Shown piece after piece: positions 41,178 through 49,196 of a DNA stretch of 49,196 nt (the stretch's first letter is position 1; each line of letters starts with the position of its first letter). This DNA is from Planctomycetota bacterium (GTDB lineage Bacteria; Planctomycetota; PUPC01; JACPCR01), in NCBI GenBank assembly GCA_027625095.1, contig JAQBXN010000058.1, positions 1 through 49,196 of the forward strand, given 5' to 3'. A program made the translations under genes and the position numbers. The notes under the pieces are model-generated. The model saw nothing but the letters and a program-made list of their open reading frames with translations, searched no databases and was not told the DNA's origin.

Positions 41178-43979
41178 TCAGTCTGCAAGGGAGACTCTCT
41201 TCTCCGTGTGGTACCCAAGATTTACACTCAAAATGCGGGCATTTCCGCCATCCGCGATGAAGAGCCGTTTATCTGTGTGGGCTGCCACATAGGCTGCGTG
41301 AAACAGCGCTACTTCGTCTCCGCCTAATGAATTTGGATTCGGAGGACCGCCATCACGCACCAGGGGCATCCCGTCATCCACGTTTCCGTACTGGCCGATG
41401 CGCATAATCAGATTCCCATTCGAATCCAAAACAGCCACGGAGAAATGATCTACTTCCGGCACAAAAGAGCGAGCGTATAAATCCAAAGCGAATCGGGCAT
41501 GCCAGCAGGCACATCCTCCACCTCCTTTTGATGAGTTGAAGCCCCCAAAACCAACTCCGCCGTACATCCACTCCGCGCCATCCATCCACATCTGGCCGTC
41601 AGGCCCTCGAGCCATTTGCGCAGAGCCCTCAGATTTCGCTTCTCCAAGCGGGACAGGGTTGTCTGTCCTGTTACTCAAAATACGCGCTACATTGGGTCGC
41701 ACTTTTATCAGAGTCTCGGCTCGTTCAAGAAAGTAGGGTTTGCCGTCCAGGACACGGTTGGATGCATGTAGAAAATAGATATTGTCCTCGCGGTCAAGAG
41801 CAATGCCGTCCATCATAGTCGCCCCGGGAATCGCGTCTTCGGATACCAGTTGTCCATGTCTATCCCAAATATGCACCTCACCCCACCGCCGCCTTCCCGG
41901 AAACAACTTTGGGGTATAGCTACGGCCTTCGGCAAATGAAGCGGCTTCCTTTAACTCGTTCATGGCATGGCGGTCTACTGTTGGCGCAACGTTGTAACAG
42001 GACACCACAATGTTCCCTTTGCTTGACACACCCATCCCTCCCTGGTGGAAACAGCCTGGGCGCTTGGATGGCATGACTATGGCTGAGAGCAAATCTCTGC
42101 GCCGACCGTCGCTTGAGGAACTGAACCCTACAGACTTGCGTTCCTCGCCATAATCGAATGGCACTTCTCTCCAATTTTGGGAATCGAATCGGCCGATGAT
42201 GTTGTCGGTTCTAAGGTACGCCATTCCATTGGTATCAAAGGCAATATCTTCCGCATCGAATGGCAGCTTCAGGTTGCCGATCTGACCTGTCTGCGGATCC
42301 AACTCAAGGAGGTCCATGCAGGACTTCGAAACCCCGGCCTGGCCTTCAAATACGTAAAGTTTCCCCGTGGCCGGATTCACATACATCTTTTGGCGGGCAT
42401 GGATGGGCGGCCTGGATCGCAGAATCTTTTCGACTACTTCTGGGCCGAAATCACGTTTGAGGATGAGCTTGTCATTCTCCTGAGCAAGCAATCGTATACA
42501 GGCTTTAGTGGCAGAAATGTCCATCTTACCTCTAGCCATCATTAGTTTTTCGACGGTACCGAGGGCATTAGGCACAACCCAGAAGGTGGGAGACTCAGTC
42601 CAGGAGTCAAGAGAAAGCGAATACTGAAAACCGCCGTGGCGATTCATAAAAACCTTCGGATTGTGATCCTCAAGAGGGAGCGGGAAGGAGCGCAGCCCAT
42701 TCGGATTATCGATGCCCTCAAATTGAGTCATTGTCGGTGTCTTGACGTCATGTTCCTTGCTGAAACGGTTGAGGAGCATCCACGAGCAGACGTAGAAGTG
42801 CCCCGTCTTCTGATGAACTAATACCCTGGCCGGATTCTTCACAGCAATGGATTTGATGTGCTTGCCTGAAGCATCAAATACCTGGACCCTGTCATTCATG
42901 TAGTCCGACACGTAAACACGCCCTTCGTTGTCGCAATCAACAGAGGTCGGAACCCTGAATTGCCCCGGTTCACTGCCGAAGGAATTAAGGTCTTTACTGC
43001 CAAGGAAGATTTCGAGCCTTGCATTCGCATCAAGAAAATTCAGTCGGGCCACACACGGCAGCCAATGCCTGGGGCTCGGATATTTCGGCGAGAATTCATA
43101 ACCGGTAAGGTAAAGCCAATTGCCATCCGGGCTGAATGCTGCACTTCTCGGTGTTACCTCGAAGTCTGTTCCTCGAAAATTCACATTGATGGCGGTTTCC
43201 GGCCCATCCAGATTCAGACCACGAGCCAGCCGATTCAGCCGAAGTGAAGCTAGCGCGATGCGGTTTTCACGAAAGGCAAGTGCGGTTGCCCCTGGCTGAT
43301 ACTTGGCGAGCGATGCATCTCCAGTGTTTCTACCTGAAGTAAGCAGTGTCGCCTGAACGAGGCCGTTTTTCAGGGGAAGCAGTTTTCCATCCTGCGGAAA
43401 CTCGGCTGAACGCAACCCCGGGGTATTTGCTAATTCCGTTGAGGCCAGAGGCAGGATGGTTCGGATGTAGTCCCCATCGTGGTTGAACACTCGAAGATGG
43501 TCAGCACCCTCACCCTCAAATACATAAACACCATCGGGTGCGGCCGCGATGAGCGGACGATTATTGCGTGAAACTCTTTTCCCGGGGCTCCAAAACAGTG
43601 TTCGGTCAAACTGAGATTTCAGCCCAAGTGACACTCGAACGGAACATTGATGCGGATTCTTGACGTACTGACCGGCATCGTCTTTGGCGTCCCAGGTGAT
43701 ACTTTGTTGTTTCGTCTCTTTCTGAAATGGCTCTGGAGCGTTTGGACCAAGAACCCCGCTTGCCAAGTGGCGAACGATCCGCCCGGCAGTGCCTTCAACC
43801 GCAATAGCCACATCACAAAATGCAGTCGTCTCAAATTTAATAACGAACGATTTACCAAGTTGTGTTACTTCAGGCACTACCGCAAATTTAAAGATCGGTT
43901 CGCGCTCGACGCGAAACTCTTCCAGGTCTTCGGCAGCGGCAGATGCTGAGAGTAGCAGGAGTATGATCTGGGTAAACAT
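41178..43979 (-). CDS. Secreted NHL-type beta-propeller protein
   Basis: A 933-residue exported protein. A signal peptide (FTQIILLLLSASAAA) is followed by a FlgD/Ig-like domain at about 30-130 (ITWDAKDDAGQYV). NHL-type propeller blades fill most of the rest, for example GQFRVPTSVDCDNEGRVYVSDYMNDRVQVFD and DGIALDREDNIYFLHASN (in parts). The region near 840-860 has GGGGCACWHARFALD. It would be a periplasmic or surface binding or enzymatic platform of unknown substrate. Convergent with the oxidoreductase gene, with 26 bp between stops. Confidence 0.78.
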   Translation of the reverse strand: MFTQIILLLLSASAAAEDLEEFRVEREPIFKFAVVPEVTQLGKSFVIKFETTAFCDVAIAVEGTAGRIVRHLASGVLGPNAPEPFQKETKQQSITWDAKDDAGQYVKNPHQCSVRVSLGLKSQFDRTLFWSPGKRVSRNNRPLIAAAPDGVYVFEGEGADHLRVFNHDGDYIRTILPLASTELANTPGLRSAEFPQDGKLLPLKNGLVQATLLTSGRNTGDASLAKYQPGATALAFRENRIALASLRLNRLARGLNLDGPETAINVNFRGTDFEVTPRSAAFSPDGNWLYLTGYEFSPKYPSPRHWLPCVARLNFLDANARLEIFLGSKDLNSFGSEPGQFRVPTSVDCDNEGRVYVSDYMNDRVQVFDASGKHIKSIAVKNPARVLVHQKTGHFYVCSWMLLNRFSKEHDVKTPTMTQFEGIDNPNGLRSFPLPLEDHNPKVFMNRHGGFQYSLSLDSWTESPTFWVVPNALGTVEKLMMARGKMDISATKACIRLLAQENDKLILKRDFGPEVVEKILRSRPPIHARQKMYVNPATGKLYVFEGQAGVSKSCMDLLELDPQTGQIGNLKLPFDAEDIAFDTNGMAYLRTDNIIGRFDSQNWREVPFDYGEERKSVGFSSSSDGRRRDLLSAIVMPSKRPGCFHQGGMGVSSKGNIVVSCYNVAPTVDRHAMNELKEAASFAEGRSYTPKLFPGRRRWGEVHIWDRHGQLVSEDAIPGATMMDGIALDREDNIYFLHASNRVLDGKPYFLERAETLIKVRPNVARILSNRTDNPVPLGEAKSEGSAQMARGPDGQMWMDGAEWMYGGVGFGGFNSSKGGGGCACWHARFALDLYARSFVPEVDHFSVAVLDSNGNLIMRIGQYGNVDDGMPLVRDGGPPNPNSLGGDEVALFHAAYVAAHTDKRLFIADGGNARILSVNLGYHTEKRVSLAD

Positions 43980-44060
43980 ATCATCAGCCCTATGGAATTT
44001 GAGGCATTAGTCAAACACATGGACTCGCCATCTATCTCCATAGCAGCAAACAAATACCAT

Positions 44061-44675
44061 CTACTTGTCTCTTAATTTTCGCGCTGGATTTCCAACCATG
44101 ACACAATTCTGTGGGACATCCTTTACGACTACGCTCCCCATTCCGATCAGGCTCTTTTGACCAATACGCAATGACTGGCGGACAGTGCACGCCTGACCGA
44201 GATAAACATCCTTTTCAACGTGTACGTAACCTGCGAGGCTCACGTTACTGCAAACAATCACGTTGTCTTCCAAGTGGTCGTCGTGATTGATGATAGACCC
44301 GCTCAATACAAACACGCGCCAGCCGAGTATTGCGTTCAAACCGACGAAGCAATTGGGATAGATGACGCATCCCGGACCCATCTGTGCCGATGGATGAACA
44401 TAACAGGAAGGATCGACAAGTGATATGAACCGCTCGCCGGGCAGAGCAATATCTTTCGGGAAGACATTATCGCAAACTAGTCTGGCACTCGGGTAATGTT
44501 TGAGTTCAGCAATGTCGCCGAGAATGGGGTTGCCGGCGAAAAAGTCTTCAGATTGGGGCTTTTTCGAAATATGCCCAAGCAGATTCCAGGTTGGTTTGGC
44601 TTGGTTAATTCTTTCAACCATGTAAGCCATCTCACCTGCATGTACACCCGTACCGAGAATAATCAGATCTTCCAT
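44061..44675 (-). CDS. NeuD-like left-handed beta-helix acetyltransferase
   Basis: A 204-residue protein. The N-terminal Rossmann-like part has MEDLIILGTGVHAGEMAYMV (1-20). Hexapeptide repeats follow from about residue 90 (VDPSCYVHPSAQMGPGCVIYPN, in parts; VIVCSNVSLAGYVHVEKD) with the likely catalytic HDDH region (NHDDHLEDN). The tail VVVKDVPQNCVMVGNPARKL is typical of sugar/sialic-acid O-acetyltransferases of the NeuD/PglD type. AAGGAG precedes the ATG. It lies 25 bp after the Y-family polymerase gene, so it is likely cotranscribed with lexA; why an acetyltransferase is there is unclear. Confidence 0.88.
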   Translation of the reverse strand: MEDLIILGTGVHAGEMAYMVERINQAKPTWNLLGHISKKPQSEDFFAGNPILGDIAELKHYPSARLVCDNVFPKDIALPGERFISLVDPSCYVHPSAQMGPGCVIYPNCFVGLNAILGWRVFVLSGSIINHDDHLEDNVIVCSNVSLAGYVHVEKDVYLGQACTVRQSLRIGQKSLIGMGSVVVKDVPQNCVMVGNPARKLRDK

Positions 44676-44700
44676 GATGTGCTCCTTAAAAAGGATTGCA

Positions 44701-45906
44701 TTAGCCTGGGGTCAGACTTCCCCAAGTGATCGCAGTCTCACCCATCAAATCGCGTAAACGATCTGCTGATTTTGTAGCTTCAATAAATTTGTTGCGTTGT
44801 TCCAATCCAAGAAGGAGATGCTGGTGCGGATCAGAGAGCGAGGCCAACTTTCTGATACTGATCCCTATGAGGCGCACTTTATGTTGTCCGTGGCCGAGCC
44901 CCACCAGTTGTTGAAGTGATGAATTGAACAATTTTTTAGCTTCCAAAAGGATTTCTTGATCCAGAAAAAGTAACTGCTCTGAAGTCTTGCTCCGGCTTAT
45001 CAATTTGTAATCTGAAAACCGGATTACCAGAGTCAAAGTTTTGCCCGCTCTCTTGTCTTGCCGCAGGCGACGCCCAACTTTGCAGCACATGGCATATATG
45101 ACTTTCATAATGATGTTCAAATCGGTTGTATCCGATTCGAGCGTGTAACTGTTGCCAACAGATTTGAAATCCGGAGCACGATCCTCCGGAATGACCGGAG
45201 AATCGTCTATGCCGTTAGATGCATGGTGCATCCAATTGCCTACGACTCCAAAAAGTTTCTGCAGGAGACCGACTGAAGTCTTTCTAAGATCATCGATTGT
45301 CTGGATACCGATGGCTTTAAGTTTCCCTTCCGTCTGTGGCCCAATCCCAAAAAGTTTACCGATCGGGAGGCAAGAAAACTTCTCCGGCAGATCCTTCTTC
45401 CACAAGCAGGTTAAACCGTCTGGTTTGTCAAGACCCGACGCAGTCTTAGCTAATAGTTTATTTGGCCCGATACCTGCGGACGCAGAGAGCTGGAGCCTCT
45501 TACTGATTTCTGCCTTGAGAACAGAGGCCAGGAATTCTGGAGAGCCGTATTGCTGCCAGATATCTGAAACGTCAAGGAAACATTCATCGATGCTGAAGAC
45601 TTCCACTTCAGGAGTATATGACTCAAGAATATGTTTCAGTCGTAACGAAAAATAAACATATTTTTGAGGATTACCCTCAATAAATGATCCACCGGGGCAC
45701 AATCGCCTGGCTGTCGAAGCAGGCATTCCTGAATGTACACCATATTTTCTGGCCGGATAATTGGCGGCCGCCACGACTGATCGGGTGCTGGGATCGCCAC
45801 ATACAATTACCGGGCGACCTTTTAATCCCGGATTGCATAGCTCTTCAACAGATGCAAAAAACGCATCCATATCGATGTGAATGATGACTCGCTTTTTTTC
45901 GCCCAT
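44701..45906 (-). CDS. dinB: Y-family DNA polymerase (Pol IV/UmuC type)
   Basis: A 401-residue translesion polymerase. HIDMDAFFASVEE carries metal-binding D12, and VFSIDECFLD carries D107-E108. The steric-gate region, helix-hairpin-helix (LFGIGPQTEGKLKAIGIQTIDDL, in parts) and little-finger domain (about 240-350) are present. It copies past DNA lesions with low fidelity. The ATG at 45906 begins family homology but lacks a Shine-Dalgarno; the frame stays open for 44 more codons back to a TTG at 46038, 12 bp after the lexA stop, so an N-terminal extension is possible. Cotranscription with lexA implies SOS control. Confidence 0.92.
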   Translation of the reverse strand: MGEKKRVIIHIDMDAFFASVEELCNPGLKGRPVIVCGDPSTRSVVAAANYPARKYGVHSGMPASTARRLCPGGSFIEGNPQKYVYFSLRLKHILESYTPEVEVFSIDECFLDVSDIWQQYGSPEFLASVLKAEISKRLQLSASAGIGPNKLLAKTASGLDKPDGLTCLWKKDLPEKFSCLPIGKLFGIGPQTEGKLKAIGIQTIDDLRKTSVGLLQKLFGVVGNWMHHASNGIDDSPVIPEDRAPDFKSVGNSYTLESDTTDLNIIMKVIYAMCCKVGRRLRQDKRAGKTLTLVIRFSDYKLISRSKTSEQLLFLDQEILLEAKKLFNSSLQQLVGLGHGQHKVRLIGISIRKLASLSDPHQHLLLGLEQRNKFIEATKSADRLRDLMGETAITWGSLTPG

Positions 45907-46052
45907 AGGAGAAGAGTTGGGATACCCCTCGTAGAAATCCCACGGCAACAATGCCGGCTGACATTCTCCACTCCCGTATCGCCACAAATTCACAACAGCC
46001 CTCCTGGCTGCCGGAAAAACAGGTTTAATGCCTGTCAATTGAATGTATGTTT

Positions 46053-46670
46053 TTAATATTTCCGCATTGAGGCCACTAATACTCCGGCAATAAAAATACT
46101 TGCATGATCGGGTTCAATATAAATCGGTTCCATGCTCTCATTTGCCGGTTCGAGACGGATTCGATCCCCTTCATGAAAAAAGTATTTTAGAGTGGCGTCA
46201 TCATCGATAATAGCAGCAACAATTTCACCATTCCGGGCGTGGTTCTGTTTCTTGATTAACACAAGGTCTCCATCCATGATCCCGGCCTCAATCATACTTT
46301 CGCCTTTCACCGTCAGCGCGAAGACTTCCCCTTCCGCTTCAAGCCAGTTCCTATCCACATATACTTCTCCTTCTATGTGATCCTCTGCGGCCGTGATTGC
46401 CGCACCCGCAGCGATATTGCCGTAGATATTCACTTGGCAGGTCCGGGCTGTAGGGCAATCCTTTATGATCTCAATGCCTCGGGACGTGCGATTGTTTCTG
46501 CTGATATAGCCCTTTTTCTCGAGGGCTGTCAGATAATCTCGGACTGACCCGGTAGAATTTAGATTGAAAGCTTCGCCAATCTCTCTGATGGTTGGTGGAT
46601 AACCCTTAAGTTCCTGGTGTTTGCAGATAAAATCAAAAACTTGAGCCTGATTGTCAGTCAGTCCTCGCAT
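46053..46670 (-). CDS. lexA: LexA repressor
   Basis: A 205-residue SOS repressor. The N-terminal winged HTH has YPPTIREIGEAFNLNSTGSVRDYLTAL (in parts). The cleavage site is Ala88-Gly89 (IAAGAAI), and the serine/lysine pair is S125 (KGESM) and K162 (DATLKYF). RecA-stimulated self-cleavage frees the SOS genes after DNA damage. The ATG at 46670 was chosen because GGAG lies eight bases upstream; the frame extends back four codons to TTG. The Y-family polymerase and acetyltransferase genes follow in the same direction. Confidence 0.96.
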   Translation of the reverse strand: MRGLTDNQAQVFDFICKHQELKGYPPTIREIGEAFNLNSTGSVRDYLTALEKKGYISRNNRTSRGIEIIKDCPTARTCQVNIYGNIAAGAAITAAEDHIEGEVYVDRNWLEAEGEVFALTVKGESMIEAGIMDGDLVLIKKQNHARNGEIVAAIIDDDATLKYFFHEGDRIRLEPANESMEPIYIEPDHASIFIAGVLVASMRKY

Positions 46671-46725
46671 AGTGTTCTCCAAATTCTGTCAATTAAAAGT
46701 TACCGCCCCTTTGAGTGGGCTCGAA

Positions 46726-46755
46726 ATCCTACCACACAGCGGTGTGGGGACGCAA
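46726..46755 (-). promoter_or_regulatory. lexA promoter with candidate LexA operator
   Basis: On the minus strand TTGCGT (-35-like) and TAGGAT (-10-like) are 18 bp apart. The spacer is filled by the inverted repeat CCACAC-CGCT-GTGTGG (46732-46747), the usual place for a self-regulating repressor site. The sequence is not the E. coli SOS box, but LexA sites differ among phyla. Confidence 0.5.
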
Positions 46756-46906
46756 GTCTTAAATACTACAAATAAGATACTTCCAGGATGCTTCCCTATT
46801 AATAAAGATTCTCAGGCTAGAACCATATGCCATGAAGATTAAACATGCAGGACTTGCCATCGCTTACGTTTAATTTTCCTTATATCTATCGACCCTTGGT
46901 GAGGTT

Positions 46907-47442
46907 ATGCACTGCAAGCCATCAAAGATTGAATTACAAATCTTCGAACCGGCTCAATGGGGCCCAATCAAGGATTTTCCAGTTGCAGTAGGATTGCTGT
47001 TTCCTGAGGGTCAAATGGTGTCCGTTCCAGGAGGCCACTTACTGATTGATCTTGGAGAAAGCATTCCCTTCGAACTGAGGTAATCGGTTGGTGGTGGGGT
47101 GATGAGAAGTCAGTGAACTGGATGCTTCTACGATTCCGGGCATCCACTGACAAGCGCTACTTCTTTGATCAAGGCAAGGGAAATGAAAGCCTCAGCGAAA
47201 CAAGGTTGGCCCGATGGGAAAACGATGAAATCAGCCTATCGACTGGGCAGCTGGAGGCAAGAATAGGTAATCAAGGTAACCGTTTGTTTGAGCAGGTACT
47301 GCTAAGCGGCAGGGATCAATTCGGTTCACATTCTCCCTCGAATATTCTGATCCTTGACGGTGTAAACGCATCTCCATGCCATTTCACTGAACACAAGGTG
47401 GAACTCGAAGAGAACACGTCAAAACGAGTAGTCGCTAAATAG
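46907..47442 (+). pseudogene. Hypothetical gene split by one frameshift
   Basis: An ATG at 46907 with GAGG upstream opens 58 codons ending GESIPFELR at 47083. The -1 frame is open from 47050 and continues with EVIGWWWGDEKSVNWMLLRF to a stop at 47442. Joining the two near 47078 gives one plausible protein of about 175 residues, with IDLGESIPFELR running into EVIGWWW. I do not recognise the family. It may be a true frameshift, a sequencing error, or two small genes. Confidence 0.4.
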
Positions 47443-47525
47443 AGTGGTTACCTTCACGATCACAATGACAAAAGGATGGCCAGGTTGGATTCTCGTTTCG
47501 AACTCTTCTGAAATAAAACATTCGT

Positions 47526-47542
47526 GCGTGTGCATCACACGC
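47526..47542. repeat. Short perfect inverted repeat
   Basis: GCGTGTG-CAT-CACACGC, a 7-bp stem with a 3-base spacer, nine bases before the ATG at 47551. It may be an operator or a hairpin affecting the gene that follows. Confidence 0.4.
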
Positions 47543-47550
47543 TGACCTGA

Positions 47551-47951
47551 ATGATTCAAGATCCGAAAGTGGGAGCACAGGAATACTCGTTGCAACTGGC
47601 AGTTCTCACCTCCACAGTGAAGCTTCGCATCGGGTTATCTGAATCTGATGACGATAGCTTGAATAGAGCGGTACAAGACGACACTGAGGTATTGGCAATT
47701 CATCAGAAACCCGATGAATTCATAATATTATTACCCTCACGAATGCTTACCGAAAGCAATTCAGTATTCGTGACGCGGAGACGGGAGAGTTGTTGCACAG
47801 GCACAACCTGACGGATCCTGAAAAGAGCAAATTTCAAGTAGGGGCGAATCGACTTCTCAGGATAACAATGACAGGCCGGATGGATGGGAGGCATTTTGAG
47901 GGCGTCTCCGCATATTTTGCGAGAGGGCGCGACGATTGGTTTGAGCTGTAG
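47551..47951 (+). pseudogene. Second hypothetical gene split by one frameshift
   Basis: The frame from ATG 47551 reads through TEVLAIHQKPDEFI. The -1 frame, open from 47718, then continues with ITLTNAYRKQFSIRDAETGE and runs to DDWFEL at the stop 47949-47951. Joined near 47722 they give a coherent protein of about 133 residues. The switch falls in the AT-rich run ATAATATTATTACC. No family is recognised. It is separated by 108 bp from the first split gene, and both need a shift of the same sign. Confidence 0.45.
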
Positions 47952-47983
47952 TGGGAGTGATGGTTGCTGCTTACCGGAGCGTG

Positions 47984-49196
47984 CTACTTCTCACCCATAC
48001 TTTCCAAAAACTTCTTGTTTGCCATAACATGCTCCTTGGACCAATCGCTGGTTCCGCCTTGAAGGATGTTGTATTTGGCCCAAGATTCTGCCTGGAGTGA
48101 ATTGGGCTGAATTGGCAATTGAGACGGCTCGTTTTTCTCTTTATCAAAGGTGTGAATGATGCCCCGGATGGGGGTGACCCAGTAGCCCTCGTCTTCTTCA
48201 AACGGGATATCAATATAAAAGCCGAACGGCGCGCCTCTGACGAACAGCGAGATCGTCTGGATAGCATAATTACCTTTGAAGCTGATCTGCAATTGATCCT
48301 CAGATGTTTCTGCCTGGTGAATGAAATAGGTTCCGGGCTCAAGCTCAAATGTAGCTTTACGCTTGGACATCTTGCCAGCCTTTTCGGCCACACACGAAAA
48401 GGCGTTTACCAATGAGGGGTAAAGTCTCACATTCGGGTATATCGAACAGACATGTCGCTTGTAATCGTACAGTTGGAACTCGGCGAAGTTTCTCTTGAAA
48501 ATGAAGGGATTTTCCAGTTCAAATTCCTTATTCCAGAGTTTCAGATTTCCTAACGCAGTCGGCTGGATAGTGGCATCACGCAACAATCGGTTCCCATATT
48601 TGAGCATGCCCCACATGATATAAGGCTGCTGGTCTTCAAGTGCCGCATGAAGGCTCTTCATAAAAATCTGGTGCCCATCGTCGAGCTTATCCTGAGCGAT
48701 GAGCGCAGAGATTGGATTGATATAAAGCTTCTGAAGTTCATCAAATTTAGTCAGCTTTGCCTTAACGTAATCATCATTGATTTCGGATCCCTTTTCGGAG
48801 GAGTTGATTGACGCGCCCATCGCAAGTTTCTGCATGAACAGTCGATCCGGTTCTTCTTTCAGCTTTTCAATTGCTTTCTTCATGGTTGAGTAATTGCCTG
48901 CTACTGCAGGTGAATCTCTTTCTGCATTGCCATCTGCAAAATCCAGGTCGTTTGTAGTGCCTTGCGCGGTGGCAGCGAGGACTTCAGCGGCCATGACTGG
49001 AGTCATGGCTCTTTCAAAATCCTTTCTGTATATCTTGAGTTGCTCACTCAGCTTCGGCCCCATGATCTGGGTGTTGATATTGTCGATGTATGCGGTCCGC
49101 AGTTGACGAGCCCTCTGTACGCCGGCAACGCGGGCGAGGGTGGTTGCGACTTCTTCAAATAATCTTTTTCCTACTTCGTCTTCCTGCGCTGCCGCG
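47984..49196 (-). CDS. Hypothetical exported protein, 5' end outside the window
   Basis: At least 404 residues, with the frame open to the window edge, so the start is missing. The most N-terminal visible part, AAAQEDEVGKRLFEEV, looks like the end of a signal peptide followed by a helical region. About 360 residues from Met at 49063 include a helical half and a beta-rich C-terminal half (TFELEPGTYFIHQAETSEDQLQISFKGNYA, in parts; GYWVTPIRGIIHTFD). I do not recognise the family. Base composition is like the neighbours. Confidence 0.7.
   Translation of the reverse strand, partial: AAAQEDEVGKRLFEEVATTLARVAGVQRARQLRTAYIDNINTQIMGPKLSEQLKIYRKDFERAMTPVMAAEVLAATAQGTTNDLDFADGNAERDSPAVAGNYSTMKKAIEKLKEEPDRLFMQKLAMGASINSSEKGSEINDDYVKAKLTKFDELQKLYINPISALIAQDKLDDGHQIFMKSLHAALEDQQPYIMWGMLKYGNRLLRDATIQPTALGNLKLWNKEFELENPFIFKRNFAEFQLYDYKRHVCSIYPNVRLYPSLVNAFSCVAEKAGKMSKRKATFELEPGTYFIHQAETSEDQLQISFKGNYAIQTISLFVRGAPFGFYIDIPFEEDEGYWVTPIRGIIHTFDKEKNEPSQLPIQPNSLQAESWAKYNILQGGTSDWSKEHVMANKKFLESMGEK

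Overview
The window reads as a chromosomal segment of a Gram-negative heterotroph, most likely from the PVC superphylum or a neighbouring phylum. The case rests on gene types: a PVC-type membrane-bound dehydrogenase, a twin-arginine DUF1501 protein, a heparinase II/III-like lyase, large VWA membrane proteins, several secreted beta-propellers and an ExbB/ExbD-type motor. The sequence does not allow a genus-level call. Coding density is moderate, and there are several intergenic repeats, one intact insertion sequence and several decayed genes.

Layout. 1-99: a 17-bp tandem repeat. 97-4885: heparinase-like lyase (-), short PVC-type dehydrogenase (+), TM2-domain membrane protein (+) and strong hairpins between convergent genes. 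4886-10923 (-): a four-gene operon of ExbB with an N-terminal TIG domain, ExbD, a TPR protein and a TonB-like-anchored VWA protein. 11257-15027 (-): a Ser/Thr kinase with an altered catalytic loop, a beta-propeller glycosidase-like protein and a DUF1501 protein. 15150-15541: remains of a transposase-like gene. 15929-18781 (+): a large VWA membrane protein. 19075-20656: an IS3-family element. 20760-25249 (+): an orphan substrate-binding protein, a DUF4160/DUF2442 pair, a methyltransferase and a secreted SH3-like protein. 25364-30700 (-): rpoN, recR, dnaX, an SRP RNA gene (ffs) and a HEAT-repeat protein. 31020-33120 (+): sucCD. 33198-34747 (-): a degenerate receiver domain and alanine dehydrogenase. 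35023-41151 (+): a membrane-anchored HTH protein, ubiX, an M16C protease and an Old Yellow Enzyme family oxidoreductase. 41178-46670 (-): an NHL-type propeller, a NeuD-like acetyltransferase, a Y-family DNA polymerase and lexA. 46907-47951 (+): two frameshifted hypothetical genes. 47984-end (-): a partial secreted hypothetical protein.

Two things stand out. First, the ExbB-TIG/ExbD/TPR/VWA operon looks like a complete proton-driven Ton/Tol-like machine in which the TonB position is taken by a protein with a TonB-like S-x3-H transmembrane helix and a C-terminal VWA domain. Second, a dispersed heptamer-based repeat, (TTACTCA)n ending in TTACGTC, sits directly against three start codons that lack a visible Shine-Dalgarno sequence. 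It also lies upstream of a fourth gene, and an inverted copy supplies the last codons and stop of the methyltransferase gene.

Housekeeping genes are clustered by theme: replication/repair and transcription (dnaX, recR, rpoN with ffs), the TCA step (sucCD), and an SOS operon (lexA, Y-family polymerase, acetyltransferase) with a candidate operator between the predicted -35 and -10 boxes. All functions are inferred from sequence motifs read by eye; no database search was run.
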